A stretch of 64,000 bases of DNA, from positions 1,860,001 through 1,924,000 of the forward strand of contig OZ271846.1 of the NCBI GenBank assembly GCA_965601485.1. Reading direction: 5' to 3'. The position numbers and the translations under genes are program-made. The stretch comes from Methylotenera_A aquatica. Its GTDB lineage: Bacteria > Pseudomonadota > Gammaproteobacteria > Burkholderiales > Methylophilaceae. The notes beneath the pieces are model-generated. The model made no database searches. It worked only from the letters and a program-made list of their open reading frames with translations, and was not told where the DNA came from. The first letter of the stretch is position 1. Every line of letters starts with the position of its first letter. Below are positions 16,685-25,747 of this stretch, piece after piece.

Positions 16685-17158
16685 TTAAGCGTCAGTTGCA
16701 GGAGTTTCTGCTGGTGCTTCAGTACCAGCATCTTCTGCTGAAGCGGCGGCGGCTTCAGCGGCTTTTGCAGCCTCGGCGGCGGCTTTAGCATCGGCTTCAG
16801 CTTTGGCAGCATCTGCAGCAGCTTTAACTTTAGCAGCTTCTAATGCTGCCACTTTCGCTTTTGCAGCGTCAGCTTTAGCAGCATCTTTAGCTTTTGCAGC
16901 CAATGCAGCTTCTGGGCCTTTTGCATGCGTTTTAGCTAAACGTGCAACAGTGTCTGACATTTGTGCACCATTGCTAGTCCAATGACTAATGCGAGCATCA
17001 TCAATACGCAAACTCTCTGCACCAGCTTTAGCGGATGGGTTGTAAAAACCAACGCGCTCAATAAAGCGACCATCACGACGATTGCGTGAATCAGCTACTA
17101 CAACATTGTAAAATGGACTCTTTTTAGAACCACCACGAGATAAACGAATCACTACCAT
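16685..17158 (-). CDS. rpsP: 30S ribosomal protein S16 with long Ala/Lys-rich tail
   Basis: Residues 1-82 are a normal S16 (MVVIRLSRGGSKKSPFYNVV through ARISHWTSNGAQMSDTVARL). About 75 further residues consist almost only of Ala, Lys, Glu and Asp, then a Pro/Thr/Ala-rich end, making 157 aa against the usual 80-90. The tail is in frame, uses ordinary codons and is bounded by a proper stop, so it is a real extension. Extended S16 proteins occur in some betaproteobacteria (general knowledge). It is the first gene of the operon, behind a strong promoter. Confidence 0.96.
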   Translation of the reverse strand: MVVIRLSRGGSKKSPFYNVVVADSRNRRDGRFIERVGFYNPSAKAGAESLRIDDARISHWTSNGAQMSDTVARLAKTHAKGPEAALAAKAKDAAKADAAKAKVAALEAAKVKAAADAAKAEADAKAAAEAAKAAEAAAASAEDAGTEAPAETPATDA

Positions 17159-17203
17159 AGCTATATTTCTCTTTAATAGAAAAGGTTATGCATAAAGGCG
17201 CGG

Positions 17204-17233
17204 ATTATACGCGAAAAACTAGTAAGTTGACAA
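17204..17233 (-). promoter_or_regulatory. Sigma-70 promoter of the rpsP operon
   Basis: On the minus strand, TTGTCA (17233-17228) is separated by 18 bp from a perfect TATAAT (17209-17204). It lies 46 bp upstream of the rpsP start codon and points into rpsP-rimM-trmD-rplS. Confidence 0.75.
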
Positions 17234-17579
17234 GTAAAATATTTAAATCGACTTTAATCTTCTAGCGGTTTCTGCGATATTCCAGCGCTTAACCTACCAG
17301 CTCATGTTGTTTTTGTAAACCCATTTTTTATGTACTGGTGCGACAAAACTCTTAATCTAGCAATAAATCGTCCACGCTTTCAGGCAACTCATTTAAATCA
17401 TTCGGTAATATAAGCATTAATTGGAATATAAAAAATGTTACAACTGAATCTTAAAGGCAAAAAAGCCTATCCACCCCCCTATTGGGGTTGAGCAGACCAG
17501 TGAATTAAGAAAATAAGACTATTAAATATTGATTAAAATAGACTGATTTTATGAGCCTATTTTATAAAACGAACAAATC
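17234..17579. other. Intergenic between queC and rpsP promoter, no gene
   Basis: AT-rich, no ORF of interest. A short hairpin-like CCACCCCCCTATTGGGGTTG lies near 17471-17490. I see no RNA gene. Confidence 0.4.
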
Positions 17580-18272
17580 TTAAGATTGGTAGCGCGTCGG
17601 ATCTTGTATACGTGCTTGCGTAAAACCCTCGCGGCGCAATCGGCAAGAGTCACATTTACCGCAGGCATGGCCTTGATTATCAGCCTGATAGCAGGAAACT
17701 GTCATCGCATAATCCACCCCTAATTGCATACCTAGGTGAATAATTTCAGCCTTAGTCATCTCAAGTAATGGCGCATGAATGGTAATTTTTTGACCTTCTA
17801 CTGCGCTTTTTGTTGCCAAGTTAGCCATTTGTTGAAACGCCTCTACATACTCACCACGGCAATCAGGGTAGCCAGAATAATCTAATGCATTAACGCCGAT
17901 GAAAATATCTTGCGCGTGCAATACTTCAGCCCAAGCCAAGGCCAAAGATAGCATAATGGTATTGCGGGCGGGCACATAGGTAACAGGAATGCCAGCAGGG
18001 ATCGGATTAGTACCGCTTTCTGGCACATTAATAGTGTTGTCGGTAAGAGCAGAGCCACCAAATAAACTTAAATCCAGCTGCGCGGTTTTGTGCGCAGCGG
18101 CGCCTAATGTTATTGCCACCTTATTTGCCGCTTGCAACTCAGCAATATGCCGTTGGTGGTAATCTAAGCTCAGGCAAAAACATTCAAAACCCTGCGATTT
18201 TGCAATGGCTAAACAGGTGGCAGAATCCAGTCCACCAGATAAAAGTACTAACGCATTTTTTGTCATATTCAT
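17580..18272 (-). CDS. queC: 7-cyano-7-deazaguanine synthase QueC
   Basis: ATP-dependent conversion of 7-carboxy-7-deazaguanine to preQ0 in queuosine synthesis. 230 aa. The PP-loop SGGLDS is at residues 12-17. The C-terminal zinc site is SCYQADN with HACGKCDSCRLR. NALDYSGYPDCR is the typical substrate-site segment. It lies 104 bp downstream of queE on the same strand, so both catalyse consecutive steps from one locus. Confidence 0.97.
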   Translation of the reverse strand: MNMTKNALVLLSGGLDSATCLAIAKSQGFECFCLSLDYHQRHIAELQAANKVAITLGAAAHKTAQLDLSLFGGSALTDNTINVPESGTNPIPAGIPVTYVPARNTIMLSLALAWAEVLHAQDIFIGVNALDYSGYPDCRGEYVEAFQQMANLATKSAVEGQKITIHAPLLEMTKAEIIHLGMQLGVDYAMTVSCYQADNQGHACGKCDSCRLRREGFTQARIQDPTRYQS

Positions 18273-18376
18273 TTAGATCTCTTTCACATTAAGCTGATGG
18301 CGCGAAAGTAAATTGCAGCAAGTGAATTTGCAACAATAAGCGATGCTGACAAAACTAGTGCTTGATTTCAATAAAA

Positions 18377-19036
18377 TCATACGCCTTGTTTTTCGCCCCA
18401 TAGTATTTTATGAAGCTGAATTTGCATGCGCACAGGTAACTTGTCCTGCAAAACCCAGCTAGCAAGCTCATCCGCTTTAAGTTCATGGTAGCTTGGCGAA
18501 AACAGCACTGGGCATTTTTCGGCTAACTTAAGTTCTGTTAATTTAGCTTTAGCCCAATCATAATCAGCGCGATTACACAGGACAAATTTGATTTCATCAC
18601 TGGATTTAACATACGACAAATTCGTCCAAAGCATATTTTTTTCTTCGTTAGAAGCTGGAGTTTTAATATCTAAAATGATTGATACGCGTGCATCAACTGG
18701 CTCAATATCTATAGCTCCGCCAGTTTCCAAAGATACGCTATAACCATCGTCGCACAAGGCTTTTAACAATTCATGGCATGTCTTTTGTGCCAAGGGCTCA
18801 CCTCCAGTTACTGTCACATAGTGTGCGCCAAACTCACCCACTTTTCTTAAAATATCTGCAATTTGCATATTGCTGCCGCCGCTAAATGCATAGGCTGTAT
18901 CGCAATAAGTACAGCGCATAGGACAGCCAGTTAGGCGAATAAACACTGTAGGCAAACCAAAACGACTGGTTTCGCCTTGAAGTGAATAAAATATTTCGTA
19001 TACTTTTAACGCAGCCATACTGATGCCAATCAACAT
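18377..19036 (-). CDS. queE: 7-carboxy-7-deazaguanine synthase QueE (radical SAM)
   Basis: Converts 6-carboxy-tetrahydropterin to 7-carboxy-7-deazaguanine. 219 aa. The radical-SAM cluster motif CxxxCxxC is at Cys38, Cys42 and Cys45 (GCPMRCTYCDTAY). VTVTGGEPL is the GGE motif, and EIFYSLQGET near the N-terminus is a QueE hallmark. The ATG used has AGGGA 4 nt upstream; MAALKVYE at codon 7 is an alternative. It is the upstream partner of queC. Confidence 0.96.
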   Translation of the reverse strand: MLIGISMAALKVYEIFYSLQGETSRFGLPTVFIRLTGCPMRCTYCDTAYAFSGGSNMQIADILRKVGEFGAHYVTVTGGEPLAQKTCHELLKALCDDGYSVSLETGGAIDIEPVDARVSIILDIKTPASNEEKNMLWTNLSYVKSSDEIKFVLCNRADYDWAKAKLTELKLAEKCPVLFSPSYHELKADELASWVLQDKLPVRMQIQLHKILWGEKQGV

Positions 19037-19127
19037 TAAGTCCCTATTTTACCGCGAAAGCGTGTTTTCACTAAAATTTAAGAACTCGCTATTTTGTTGA
19101 TATAAAAATATGCATGCTGAAAAAAGC

Positions 19128-19152
19128 AAAAAGGACGCAAGCGTCCTTTTTG
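19128..19152. terminator. Bidirectional hairpin terminator between cpoB and queE
   Basis: AAAAAGGACGC and GCGTCCTTTTT form a near-perfect palindrome with A- and T-runs on both sides, so it can act in either direction. On the minus strand it ends the tol-pal-cpoB transcript. Confidence 0.8.
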
Positions 19153-19214
19153 GGTGTGCATTATTGCTATGCCTATTTTTATTTATGTATGCTACCTTAC
19201 AAGCGTATTAAGCC

Positions 19215-19340
19215 AAATCAGCTTTAACTTGACTGCGGCGGTGCAAACTTAACAAACCTCAAGAAGATGCCATTAATGGCATAGATGCAATAACAGTTAC
19301 TAATGATACTGGTAGGAATCTTAATACCACTAAAAAGTCA
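19215..19340 (-). pseudogene. Possible decayed PEP-CTERM-like C-terminus
   Basis: One minus-strand frame reads LPVSLVTVIASMPLMASS, a stop, GLLSLHRRSQVKADLA, then a stop. This resembles the Pro-rich start, hydrophobic helix and basic end of a PEP-CTERM sorting tail, interrupted by one in-frame stop. There is no open frame upstream, so at most the tail of a lost gene remains. The match is by eye only. Confidence 0.3.
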
Positions 19341-19403
19341 TCAAAATCATATCCATTAGTGCTGCTAACGTTTAAGCCTAGAGGGAGTTGGTTAAGCACT
19401 GTT

Positions 19404-20216
19404 TTATTTAAGTGCTTCCAAGGTCTTTAATCGCTTTTGTGCATTGGGCGTCACTTCGGCATCTGGGTACTTGGCTACCAAATCACGCAAGGTTTTTTTG
19501 GCGCTAGTTACTTGTCCAAGCTGAATTTGACTGTTAGCCATGCTATACATAGCGTCAGGTACTTTTGGGCTGTCTGCATGTAAATCAATGACTTTTTGAT
19601 GAGTGACTAAACTAGATTTATAGTTTTTTAAGGCAAATTGCGAATACCCCATGCCGTAAAGCGCATCTGGTACTAACTTACTTGTTGGATAGTCTTTCAA
19701 AAAGCCATCAAAAGCGGCAAACGCCTCTTTATGTTTGGCAGACTTGCTTAAGCTATCTGCTTCAGCAAACGCCTTCATGTCGGCTTCCTCTAACGCAACA
19801 GGCGCAACGACTTCAACTGGTGGCGCCAAAGCGGCACTTTCAATTTTACGCAATCTGGTATCGGTATCTGCATACAGATCTTTTTGGCGCTGTTGCGTGG
19901 TCCCCAAATGATGATTAGCAAGCTCTAGCTCACCTTTTAAATTAGCGATTTCCTGCTTTAGCGCTTCTAATTGATTTTGCATATCAGCCAAACCTTGACC
20001 TTTAATCACAGCATCGGTGGCGGCAAGATTTTTTTTTAGCTCATTAATGGCGGCTTGATTTGCCTCAAAATTACTTTGGCTTTTTGCTTCTACTTCTAAA
20101 ATCTTTTTGCGAGCTTCTTTGTCGTCAAATAGCGCGGCATGACTGTTCATGGCACTACTGGCAATCAACATTGCCAGTAGGTTTCTAGATAGGTTTTTCA
20201 ACATAACACTAGGCAA
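19404..20216 (-). CDS. cpoB: Tol-Pal system protein CpoB (YbgF)
   Basis: Periplasmic regulator that links the Tol system to PBP1B-LpoB during constriction (known for E. coli). 270 aa. A signal peptide ends near SHA at about 27, followed by a coiled-coil trimerisation helix (about 45-125) and TPR repeats (about 150-265: HKEAFAAFDGFLKDYPTSKL, SLVTHQKVIDLHADSPKVP). It starts 5 bp after the pal stop. It is the last gene of the ybgC-tolQRAB-pal-cpoB cluster. Confidence 0.95.
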   Translation of the reverse strand: MPSVMLKNLSRNLLAMLIASSAMNSHAALFDDKEARKKILEVEAKSQSNFEANQAAINELKKNLAATDAVIKGQGLADMQNQLEALKQEIANLKGELELANHHLGTTQQRQKDLYADTDTRLRKIESAALAPPVEVVAPVALEEADMKAFAEADSLSKSAKHKEAFAAFDGFLKDYPTSKLVPDALYGMGYSQFALKNYKSSLVTHQKVIDLHADSPKVPDAMYSMANSQIQLGQVTSAKKTLRDLVAKYPDAEVTPNAQKRLKTLEALK

Positions 20217-20221
20217 GATGA

Positions 20222-20800
20222 TTACTCGCCTTGATGCACGATATCAACACGGCGGTCTTTATCACAAGCTTCGCCAGCACAATTTTGCGTGGCTTTTTCT
20301 TCGCCATTGCTTATTGTTTCAATTTGCGAATCTTGCACGCCAAACAAATTAAGCGATTTTTTAACCGCCACAGAGCGACGTTGTCCAAGCGACAGGTTAT
20401 ATTCGCGTGTACCACGCTCATCGGTGTTACCTTGCAGCATCATTTTGGCATCAGGATGCGCTAATAAATATTTAGCATGCGCCTCAACGATTGCGCGATA
20501 TTCCACTTTAACAGCATCGCTGTCGTAATCAAAATAAATATTACGCTTAGATAAAATATTGTTTGGATCACGCAAAGGATTGCCGTCAGCAGAAGCGATA
20601 GCATTTCCATCAATACTCAATTCTTTTACCGCATTTGCATCTGCAACTGCAACTGTAGCATCTGTACTTGTAGATGCAGTAGTAGGGCTCTTATCTTCTA
20701 CTTTAACTGGTGTAATGGGAGTGCTTTTACAAGCTACCAACAATGCTGCCAAGCTTAATGCTGTGATTAATTTCGTGTTTATTACCGTTTTTCTAATCAT
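20222..20800 (-). CDS. pal: Peptidoglycan-associated lipoprotein Pal
   Basis: Outer-membrane lipoprotein that binds peptidoglycan and TolB. 192 aa. The lipobox LLVAC places the lipidated Cys at 24. A Thr/Ala/Asp-rich linker runs to about 75. The OmpA-like domain follows, with IYFDYDSDAV, LQGNTDERGTREYNLSLGQR (including the DAP-binding Asp and Arg) and a final EACDKDRRVDIVH. It is co-transcribed with tolB upstream and cpoB downstream. Confidence 0.97.
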   Translation of the reverse strand: MIRKTVINTKLITALSLAALLVACKSTPITPVKVEDKSPTTASTSTDATVAVADANAVKELSIDGNAIASADGNPLRDPNNILSKRNIYFDYDSDAVKVEYRAIVEAHAKYLLAHPDAKMMLQGNTDERGTREYNLSLGQRRSVAVKKSLNLFGVQDSQIETISNGEEKATQNCAGEACDKDRRVDIVHQGE

Positions 20801-20897
20801 TCTGCTCTCCTATTTTATGCCTTGATAAGGACTTAAGTTTAAAATTAAATACAATTATTTAGCACACTAACTAATGTGTCAAATGTGTTCACTCACC

Positions 20898-22172
20898 TTA
20901 ATTTAACAACGGCCCCCATGCTGGTTCACGCAAATCACCAGCGGCGTCATTTAAACGTTGACGCACTTTACCATCAGATGAAACAGCTGCCAAAGCACCG
21001 CGGCCACGCACTTTGGTTGCGTATAAAATAACGCGACCGTTTGGTGCAAAGCTTGGCGATTCATCTTGGCTACCTTCCGATAACATCTGTACCTGACCTG
21101 AAGCCATGTCTTGAATTGCTACTTTAAATTTACCACCATCGTTACGAATATAGGCCAGTAATTTGCCATCGGGTGAAAACTTTGGCGATACGTTATAACT
21201 GCCTTCAAACGTTACACGGCTTGGCGTGCCGCCACTCAAAGAGACCTTGTAAATTTGAGGTTTTCCGCCACGGTCTGAGGTAAAATAAATGTGGCTACCA
21301 TCTGGCGAAAATACAGGTTCAGTATCAATTGCATTACTCTTAGTAATTAATTTCAAATCGCTACCGTTGGCATTAATCGTGTGCACTTGTGAGTTAGCAC
21401 CATAGGTCAAAACAATTGCTAGTTTACTGCCATCGGGCGACCAAGAAGGTGCGCTATTATTGCCTTTAAAATTGGCTAATACTTCGCGGCTGCCGCTGGT
21501 AAGCGATTGCACATAAATGATGGGTTTTTTCTTTTCGAAAGATACATATGCTAGCTTAGTGCCATCCGGTGACCAAGCAGGAGAAATAATTGGCTCATTC
21601 GAAGAAACGACCGTTTGCGGATTAAACCCGTCTGCATCCGCTACTTGCAAAGCATAGCGCTTGCCTATTTTTGTAATGTAAGCAATGCGGCTGGCAAATG
21701 CGCCAGGCTCACCAGTGAGTTTTTGATAAATAATATCGGCAATTTTGTGTGCGGTTGTACGTACCTGGCTTGGTGTGATTTGATAATCCATGCCTGCTAA
21801 TTGGGTTTGCTTTAATACATCCATGAGTTGAAAACTTACCTTAAAGCGCCCACCTGCAATTGGATCTACACTTCCAACCGTTACTGCTTGGGATTGTAAG
21901 GCAAGCCACTCAGCATATTTAATTTGCGCAGGGGTTGTTGGCAAATTCGCCATACCACGCGTTTCAAGCACCTTAAACAAACCACTTCGCCTTAAGTCGG
22001 CATTAATAATATCGCTAATACTATCTTTAGTGACAGCAGAATTGCCAAATGGTACTACCGCGATTGGGATTTGCTGCGAACTACCGCCACTAATGTCAAT
22101 ATCCAATGCCGCGTTACTAACGCTTGTCAATAATAAGCTGGCTAAAAAAGCGATTAATTTATTTAGTTTCAT
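20898..22172 (-). CDS. tolB: Tol-Pal system protein TolB
   Basis: Periplasmic beta-propeller that shuttles between Pal and TolA. 424 aa. The signal peptide is cleaved near NAA (about 22). An N-terminal alpha/beta domain runs to about 165, followed by six WD40-like repeats with the recurring SPAWSPDGTKLAYVS type motif. The gap to tolA is 131 bp and to pal 97 bp, all on one strand. Confidence 0.97.
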   Translation of the reverse strand: MKLNKLIAFLASLLLTSVSNAALDIDISGGSSQQIPIAVVPFGNSAVTKDSISDIINADLRRSGLFKVLETRGMANLPTTPAQIKYAEWLALQSQAVTVGSVDPIAGGRFKVSFQLMDVLKQTQLAGMDYQITPSQVRTTAHKIADIIYQKLTGEPGAFASRIAYITKIGKRYALQVADADGFNPQTVVSSNEPIISPAWSPDGTKLAYVSFEKKKPIIYVQSLTSGSREVLANFKGNNSAPSWSPDGSKLAIVLTYGANSQVHTINANGSDLKLITKSNAIDTEPVFSPDGSHIYFTSDRGGKPQIYKVSLSGGTPSRVTFEGSYNVSPKFSPDGKLLAYIRNDGGKFKVAIQDMASGQVQMLSEGSQDESPSFAPNGRVILYATKVRGRGALAAVSSDGKVRQRLNDAAGDLREPAWGPLLN

Positions 22173-22303
22173 TATCTTTTAGTATTATAAATGCTCAAAA
22201 GTTCATTTAAATTCTACTGCAAACGAGACTTGACACCACCCTATTTACATTTTAATTACATCTTTTACGCTTTGTTTACATTACAAGGCAGGCATTTTTG
22301 TCG

Positions 22304-23128
22304 CTATTCGTTTGGCTTAAACTTCAAATTTAAATTTCTAAATTTAGCATAAATGGTAGGGTCACTCGGAAGCGGTAATGGCTGAGAGGTGACTATAGCG
22401 CGCTCTACGGCATCATCACATGCAGCGCTGCCACTTGATTTCACCAGTTTTGGCGGGCCACTTAATTCACCTGTTGGCAACAAATCAATATTAAACTGCA
22501 ACTCGGGGTTACTATCGCCGCACAAAGTTTTATTAACATTTCCACGAATTTTAGTTCTGATTCTATCGGTGTATTCACCTATCACATTGGCACTCGCCGC
22601 ACTTGCGGCCTTAATATCTGTGTCCGTGTTTTCATTTAGCATGTCTTGCTTTAATTTATCCAAGGCTTTTTGGCTATCAAGCTTGGCTTGTTTTTCGGCT
22701 GATTTAGCATCTTTCAGTGCGTCTTCGCGCATTTCTTCTGCTAATTTTTTAGTGTGCGCTTCTTTCTTTTGCTTTTCCAGCTTATTTAGCTTCAGTTTTT
22801 CCAACTCTGTTTTTTCTTGTTGCTCAAGCTCTTTTTTCTTTTTTTCCAGCCCTATATCACCTTTGGGCTCTTCTGATTTTGGCTTCTCTTCAACAATAGG
22901 CTTTGGCTTTTCTTGTTCAATAGGTTCAGGTTTTGGTTTTGGCTGTGGCAAAATTACTGGCTGAACCACTGGCAACTTATCCCACAATTCTACTTCTGTG
23001 ATGTTTAAAACTGGATGCGCCGCTTTCCAATTAAACGATACCAACATCCCGCCCAACAACAGAACATGAACAGCAATCGCTAGGAATCCCGCTTTCCAAG
23101 AATCGGTATTTTCGCGCTTTCTAATCAT
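22304..23128 (-). CDS. tolA: Cell envelope integrity protein TolA
   Basis: Inner-membrane protein whose long helix spans the periplasm and transmits force from TolQR to TolB-Pal. 274 aa. It has one N-terminal membrane helix (AIAVHVLLLGGMLVSF), a Pro/Lys/Glu-rich linker, a Lys/Glu/Ala coiled coil (about 75-175) and the C-terminal TolA-III domain with two cysteines (KTLCGDS, SAACDDAV). It is shorter than the E. coli protein, mostly in domain II. Confidence 0.94.
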   Translation of the reverse strand: MIRKRENTDSWKAGFLAIAVHVLLLGGMLVSFNWKAAHPVLNITEVELWDKLPVVQPVILPQPKPKPEPIEQEKPKPIVEEKPKSEEPKGDIGLEKKKKELEQQEKTELEKLKLNKLEKQKKEAHTKKLAEEMREDALKDAKSAEKQAKLDSQKALDKLKQDMLNENTDTDIKAASAASANVIGEYTDRIRTKIRGNVNKTLCGDSNPELQFNIDLLPTGELSGPPKLVKSSGSAACDDAVERAIVTSQPLPLPSDPTIYAKFRNLNLKFKPNE

Positions 23129-23171
23129 GAGTTAATAATACTGGTTAATCTATATATAAGGATTTTAATTG

Positions 23172-23579
23172 TTAAGGTGCTGGTTTAAATAACAAGCCTA
23201 TTTTGTCCACTTTTGCTTGCTTCAATAAATCCATCACTTCAATCACTTTGCCGTAAGGTGTTTTTTCATCGGCTGCCACCACCACAGAGCGCGGATTGGT
23301 GGAGCTATCTTTGGTATTTAATTGTTTTTTAATTTCAAATAACAACTCATCACGCTGCAGATTTTTGCCTGCAATTTCTGCCATACCATCTTTTTGCACA
23401 GTTACCACAATCGGCGCCGCACTTTGTTTAAGCGCTTGACCAACTTTAGGCAAATCAACTACACCTGGGTTAGTCATGGGTGCTGTCACCATAAAAATAA
23501 CCAGCAGCACCAAGGTCACGTCGATATAGGGCACCACATTAATCTGGTTCATCATGCGGCGTTTGCGATTGCGCGCCAT
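23172..23579 (-). CDS. tolR: Tol-Pal system protein TolR
   Basis: Part of the proton-driven TolQR motor. 135 aa. A single membrane helix has the proton-path Asp in NVVPYIDVTLVLLVIFMV. A periplasmic ExbD/TolR domain follows. It starts 3 bp after the tolQ stop. Confidence 0.96.
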   Translation of the reverse strand: MARNRKRRMMNQINVVPYIDVTLVLLVIFMVTAPMTNPGVVDLPKVGQALKQSAAPIVVTVQKDGMAEIAGKNLQRDELLFEIKKQLNTKDSSTNPRSVVVAADEKTPYGKVIEVMDLLKQAKVDKIGLLFKPAP

Positions 23580-23582
23580 GAT

Positions 23583-24257
23583 TTAGCTCTTTCTCTGCAG
23601 AATATTGGTAAATTCTTCCATAAAGCTTTCATAGCGCACCGATAGCCGATCTACACTGGATGCAAAACGGTTGTAAGCAATTACCGCTGGAATCGCCGCA
23701 AATAAACCAATCGCAGTTGCAATTAAGGCTTCTGCAATACCAGGTGCCACTTGGCTAAGCGTTGCTTGCGCAACACTAGATAAACCACGGAATGAATTCA
23801 TAATGCCCCATACAGTGCCAAATAAGCCAATGTAAGGGCTAACTGAGCCGACGGATGCAAGAAACGGTAAATGAGCATCCAAATCATCAAGCTCACGATT
23901 GTAAGCGGCGCGCATTGCACGGCGTGAACCTTCCATGACATCGCTGATTTCCATTTTGCCTTGTTGTTTGTGGCGGATAAATTCTTTAAAGCCTGCTTCA
24001 AATATACTGGCCATACCTTGGGGTTTGCGACGTCCTACAGTAACGGTTTCATATAGCTCATTTAAATCGCCACCAGACCAGAATTTATTTTCAAAATTTT
24101 CTGATTCGGTTTCGGCGCGTTTAATGGTGGCCACTTTAATAAAAATATACCACCAAGAAAAAATTGAGGTGATCAGCAATATCACCATCACCAGCTGCAC
24201 AGGCAAGCTGGCGCCTGCAATTAGGGTAAGTAAGGACATATCATTTGCTACACTCAT
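23583..24257 (-). CDS. tolQ: Tol-Pal system protein TolQ
   Basis: Motor subunit of the MotA/TolQ/ExbB family, 224 aa with three membrane segments. The conserved GLFGTVWGIMNSF and IAEALIATAIGLFAAIPAVIAYN helices are present. I choose the ATG at 24257 over one 11 codons upstream because it overlaps the ybgC stop as ATGA, the usual sign of translational coupling, and gives the normal N-terminus MSVANDMSLL. Confidence 0.96.
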   Translation of the reverse strand: MSVANDMSLLTLIAGASLPVQLVMVILLITSIFSWWYIFIKVATIKRAETESENFENKFWSGGDLNELYETVTVGRRKPQGMASIFEAGFKEFIRHKQQGKMEISDVMEGSRRAMRAAYNRELDDLDAHLPFLASVGSVSPYIGLFGTVWGIMNSFRGLSSVAQATLSQVAPGIAEALIATAIGLFAAIPAVIAYNRFASSVDRLSVRYESFMEEFTNILQRKS

Positions 24258-24679
24258 ACTAACTCCATCGTTTGTTTTTGCATGATGCATTTTACGGCTG
24301 GTGGGACGGCAATTGGTTTAAATGTCTGCGCATCTACGCACGCCAACTTCAAATTTGCCTCTACCAATTTCTGTTGATTTAACTGAATGGTTTGTAAGAA
24401 CTCTACGCTAACACGATCCGTTTTAGTGATTTGGCTGGTTATTGTAAGTAAATCATCCAACTTGGCGGATTTTTTGAATTGAATTTGCATGCTATGCACT
24501 ACAAACACGCAATTGTATTCTTGCAATAAGGTCATGTGCTCAAAGCCCAGAATGCGCAACCACTCTGTGCGGCCGCGCTCCATAAAATTGAGATACTGCG
24601 AGTGGTACACAACACCGCCCGCATCGGTGTTTTCGTAGTAGACGCGCACCGTCCACTGATGCGAGTTTATTGCTGCCAA
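24254..24679 (-). CDS. ybgC: Tol-Pal associated acyl-CoA thioesterase YbgC
   Basis: Hot-dog fold thioesterase, 141 aa. The 4-hydroxybenzoyl-CoA thioesterase motif YYENTDAGGVVYHSQYLNFM contains the catalytic Asp. The family acts on short or acyl-carrier-bound acyl groups and is linked to phospholipid metabolism at the division site. It overlaps tolQ by 4 bp (ATGA), and its start overlaps the ruvB stop by 13 bp. Confidence 0.95.
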   Translation of the reverse strand: MAAINSHQWTVRVYYENTDAGGVVYHSQYLNFMERGRTEWLRILGFEHMTLLQEYNCVFVVHSMQIQFKKSAKLDDLLTITSQITKTDRVSVEFLQTIQLNQQKLVEANLKLACVDAQTFKPIAVPPAVKCIMQKQTMELV

Positions 24680-25704
24680 GCTTCACCCGTTATTAATGTT
24701 TTAGGAACTGGCAGACCAAAATGTTGATAAGCCAAGCCAGTAGCCATGCGTCCGCGTGGGGTACGCATCAAATAACCCTGCTGAATCAAATAGGGCTCTA
24801 GTACGTCTTCAATGGTATCGCGTTCTTCGCCAATTGCCGCCGCCAAATTATCTAAACCCACCGGGCCGCCGCCGAATTTTTCAAGTACGGCTTGTAATAG
24901 TTTTCTATCCATCACATCAAAACCCAAACTATCGACATCTAACATTTTAAGTGCGGCATCGGCCACTTCGCTACTCACAATACCATCGGATTTCACTTGC
25001 GCATAATCACGCACGCGACGCAATAATCGGTTCGCAATACGCGGTGTACCACGAGAGCGCTTAGCAACTTCTAACGCGCCTGTTGCCGTGATATGCACTT
25101 CTAACAAACCCGCACTGCGATGGACGATTTTACCCAACTCTTCTGAGGTGTAAAACTCTAGCCTAGACACAATCCCAAAACGATCTCTTAGCGGATTAGT
25201 TAGCATGCCTGCACGTGTAGTGGCGCCTACCAATGTAAATGGGGGCAAATCGAGGCGCACACTTCTGGCAGCAGGGCCTTCACCAATCATAATATCCAAG
25301 CGATAATCTTCCATTGCAGGGTATAAAATCTCTTCCACCACAGGGCTTAGGCGATGAATTTCGTCAATAAATAACACATCGTTGGGCTCTAAATTAGTTA
25401 GCAATGCTGCCAAATCGCCAGCGCGCTCTAAAACTGGGCCTGAAGTTTGACGCATATTCACACCCATTTCGCGCGCGATAATATGCGCCAAGGTGGTTTT
25501 GCCTAAACCTGGAGGACCAAATAACAATACATGATCTAAGGCTTCACTTCGGCCACGTGCCGCATTAATAAAAATCTCTAGCTGGCTTCGTGCTTTCTCT
25601 TGGCCGACATATTCATCCAAATCTTTGGGTCTAAGCGCGCGCTCTATCGCCTCTTCTTGAGGGCTGGCGGCTTTTGGGGCAATAAAACGGTCGGGTTCTA
25701 TCAT
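24667..25704 (-). CDS. ruvB: Holliday junction helicase motor RuvB
   Basis: Hexameric AAA+ motor that drives branch migration with RuvA. 345 aa. Walker A GPPGLGKTTLAH, Walker B LFIDEIHRL, sensor VGATTRAGML, arginine-finger region DRFGIVSRLEFY, and C-terminal winged helix (EPYLIQQGYLMRTPRGRMAT). It sits upstream of ybgC-tol with a 13-bp overlap. It is separated from ruvA by two signalling genes, which breaks the usual ruvCAB order. Confidence 0.98.
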   Translation of the reverse strand: MIEPDRFIAPKAASPQEEAIERALRPKDLDEYVGQEKARSQLEIFINAARGRSEALDHVLLFGPPGLGKTTLAHIIAREMGVNMRQTSGPVLERAGDLAALLTNLEPNDVLFIDEIHRLSPVVEEILYPAMEDYRLDIMIGEGPAARSVRLDLPPFTLVGATTRAGMLTNPLRDRFGIVSRLEFYTSEELGKIVHRSAGLLEVHITATGALEVAKRSRGTPRIANRLLRRVRDYAQVKSDGIVSSEVADAALKMLDVDSLGFDVMDRKLLQAVLEKFGGGPVGLDNLAAAIGEERDTIEDVLEPYLIQQGYLMRTPRGRMATGLAYQHFGLPVPKTLITGEAWQQ

Positions 25705-25747
25705 AAGGGCTAAATGTTTAAACGCGTTATGCGTTAATTAAACTCCA

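Noticed and set aside
22389..22964. 191-codon plus-strand ORF rich in Phe and Ser
   Set aside because: Antisense of the Lys/Glu-rich tolA helix; the Phe/Ser bias follows directly from complementary AAA/GAA codons.
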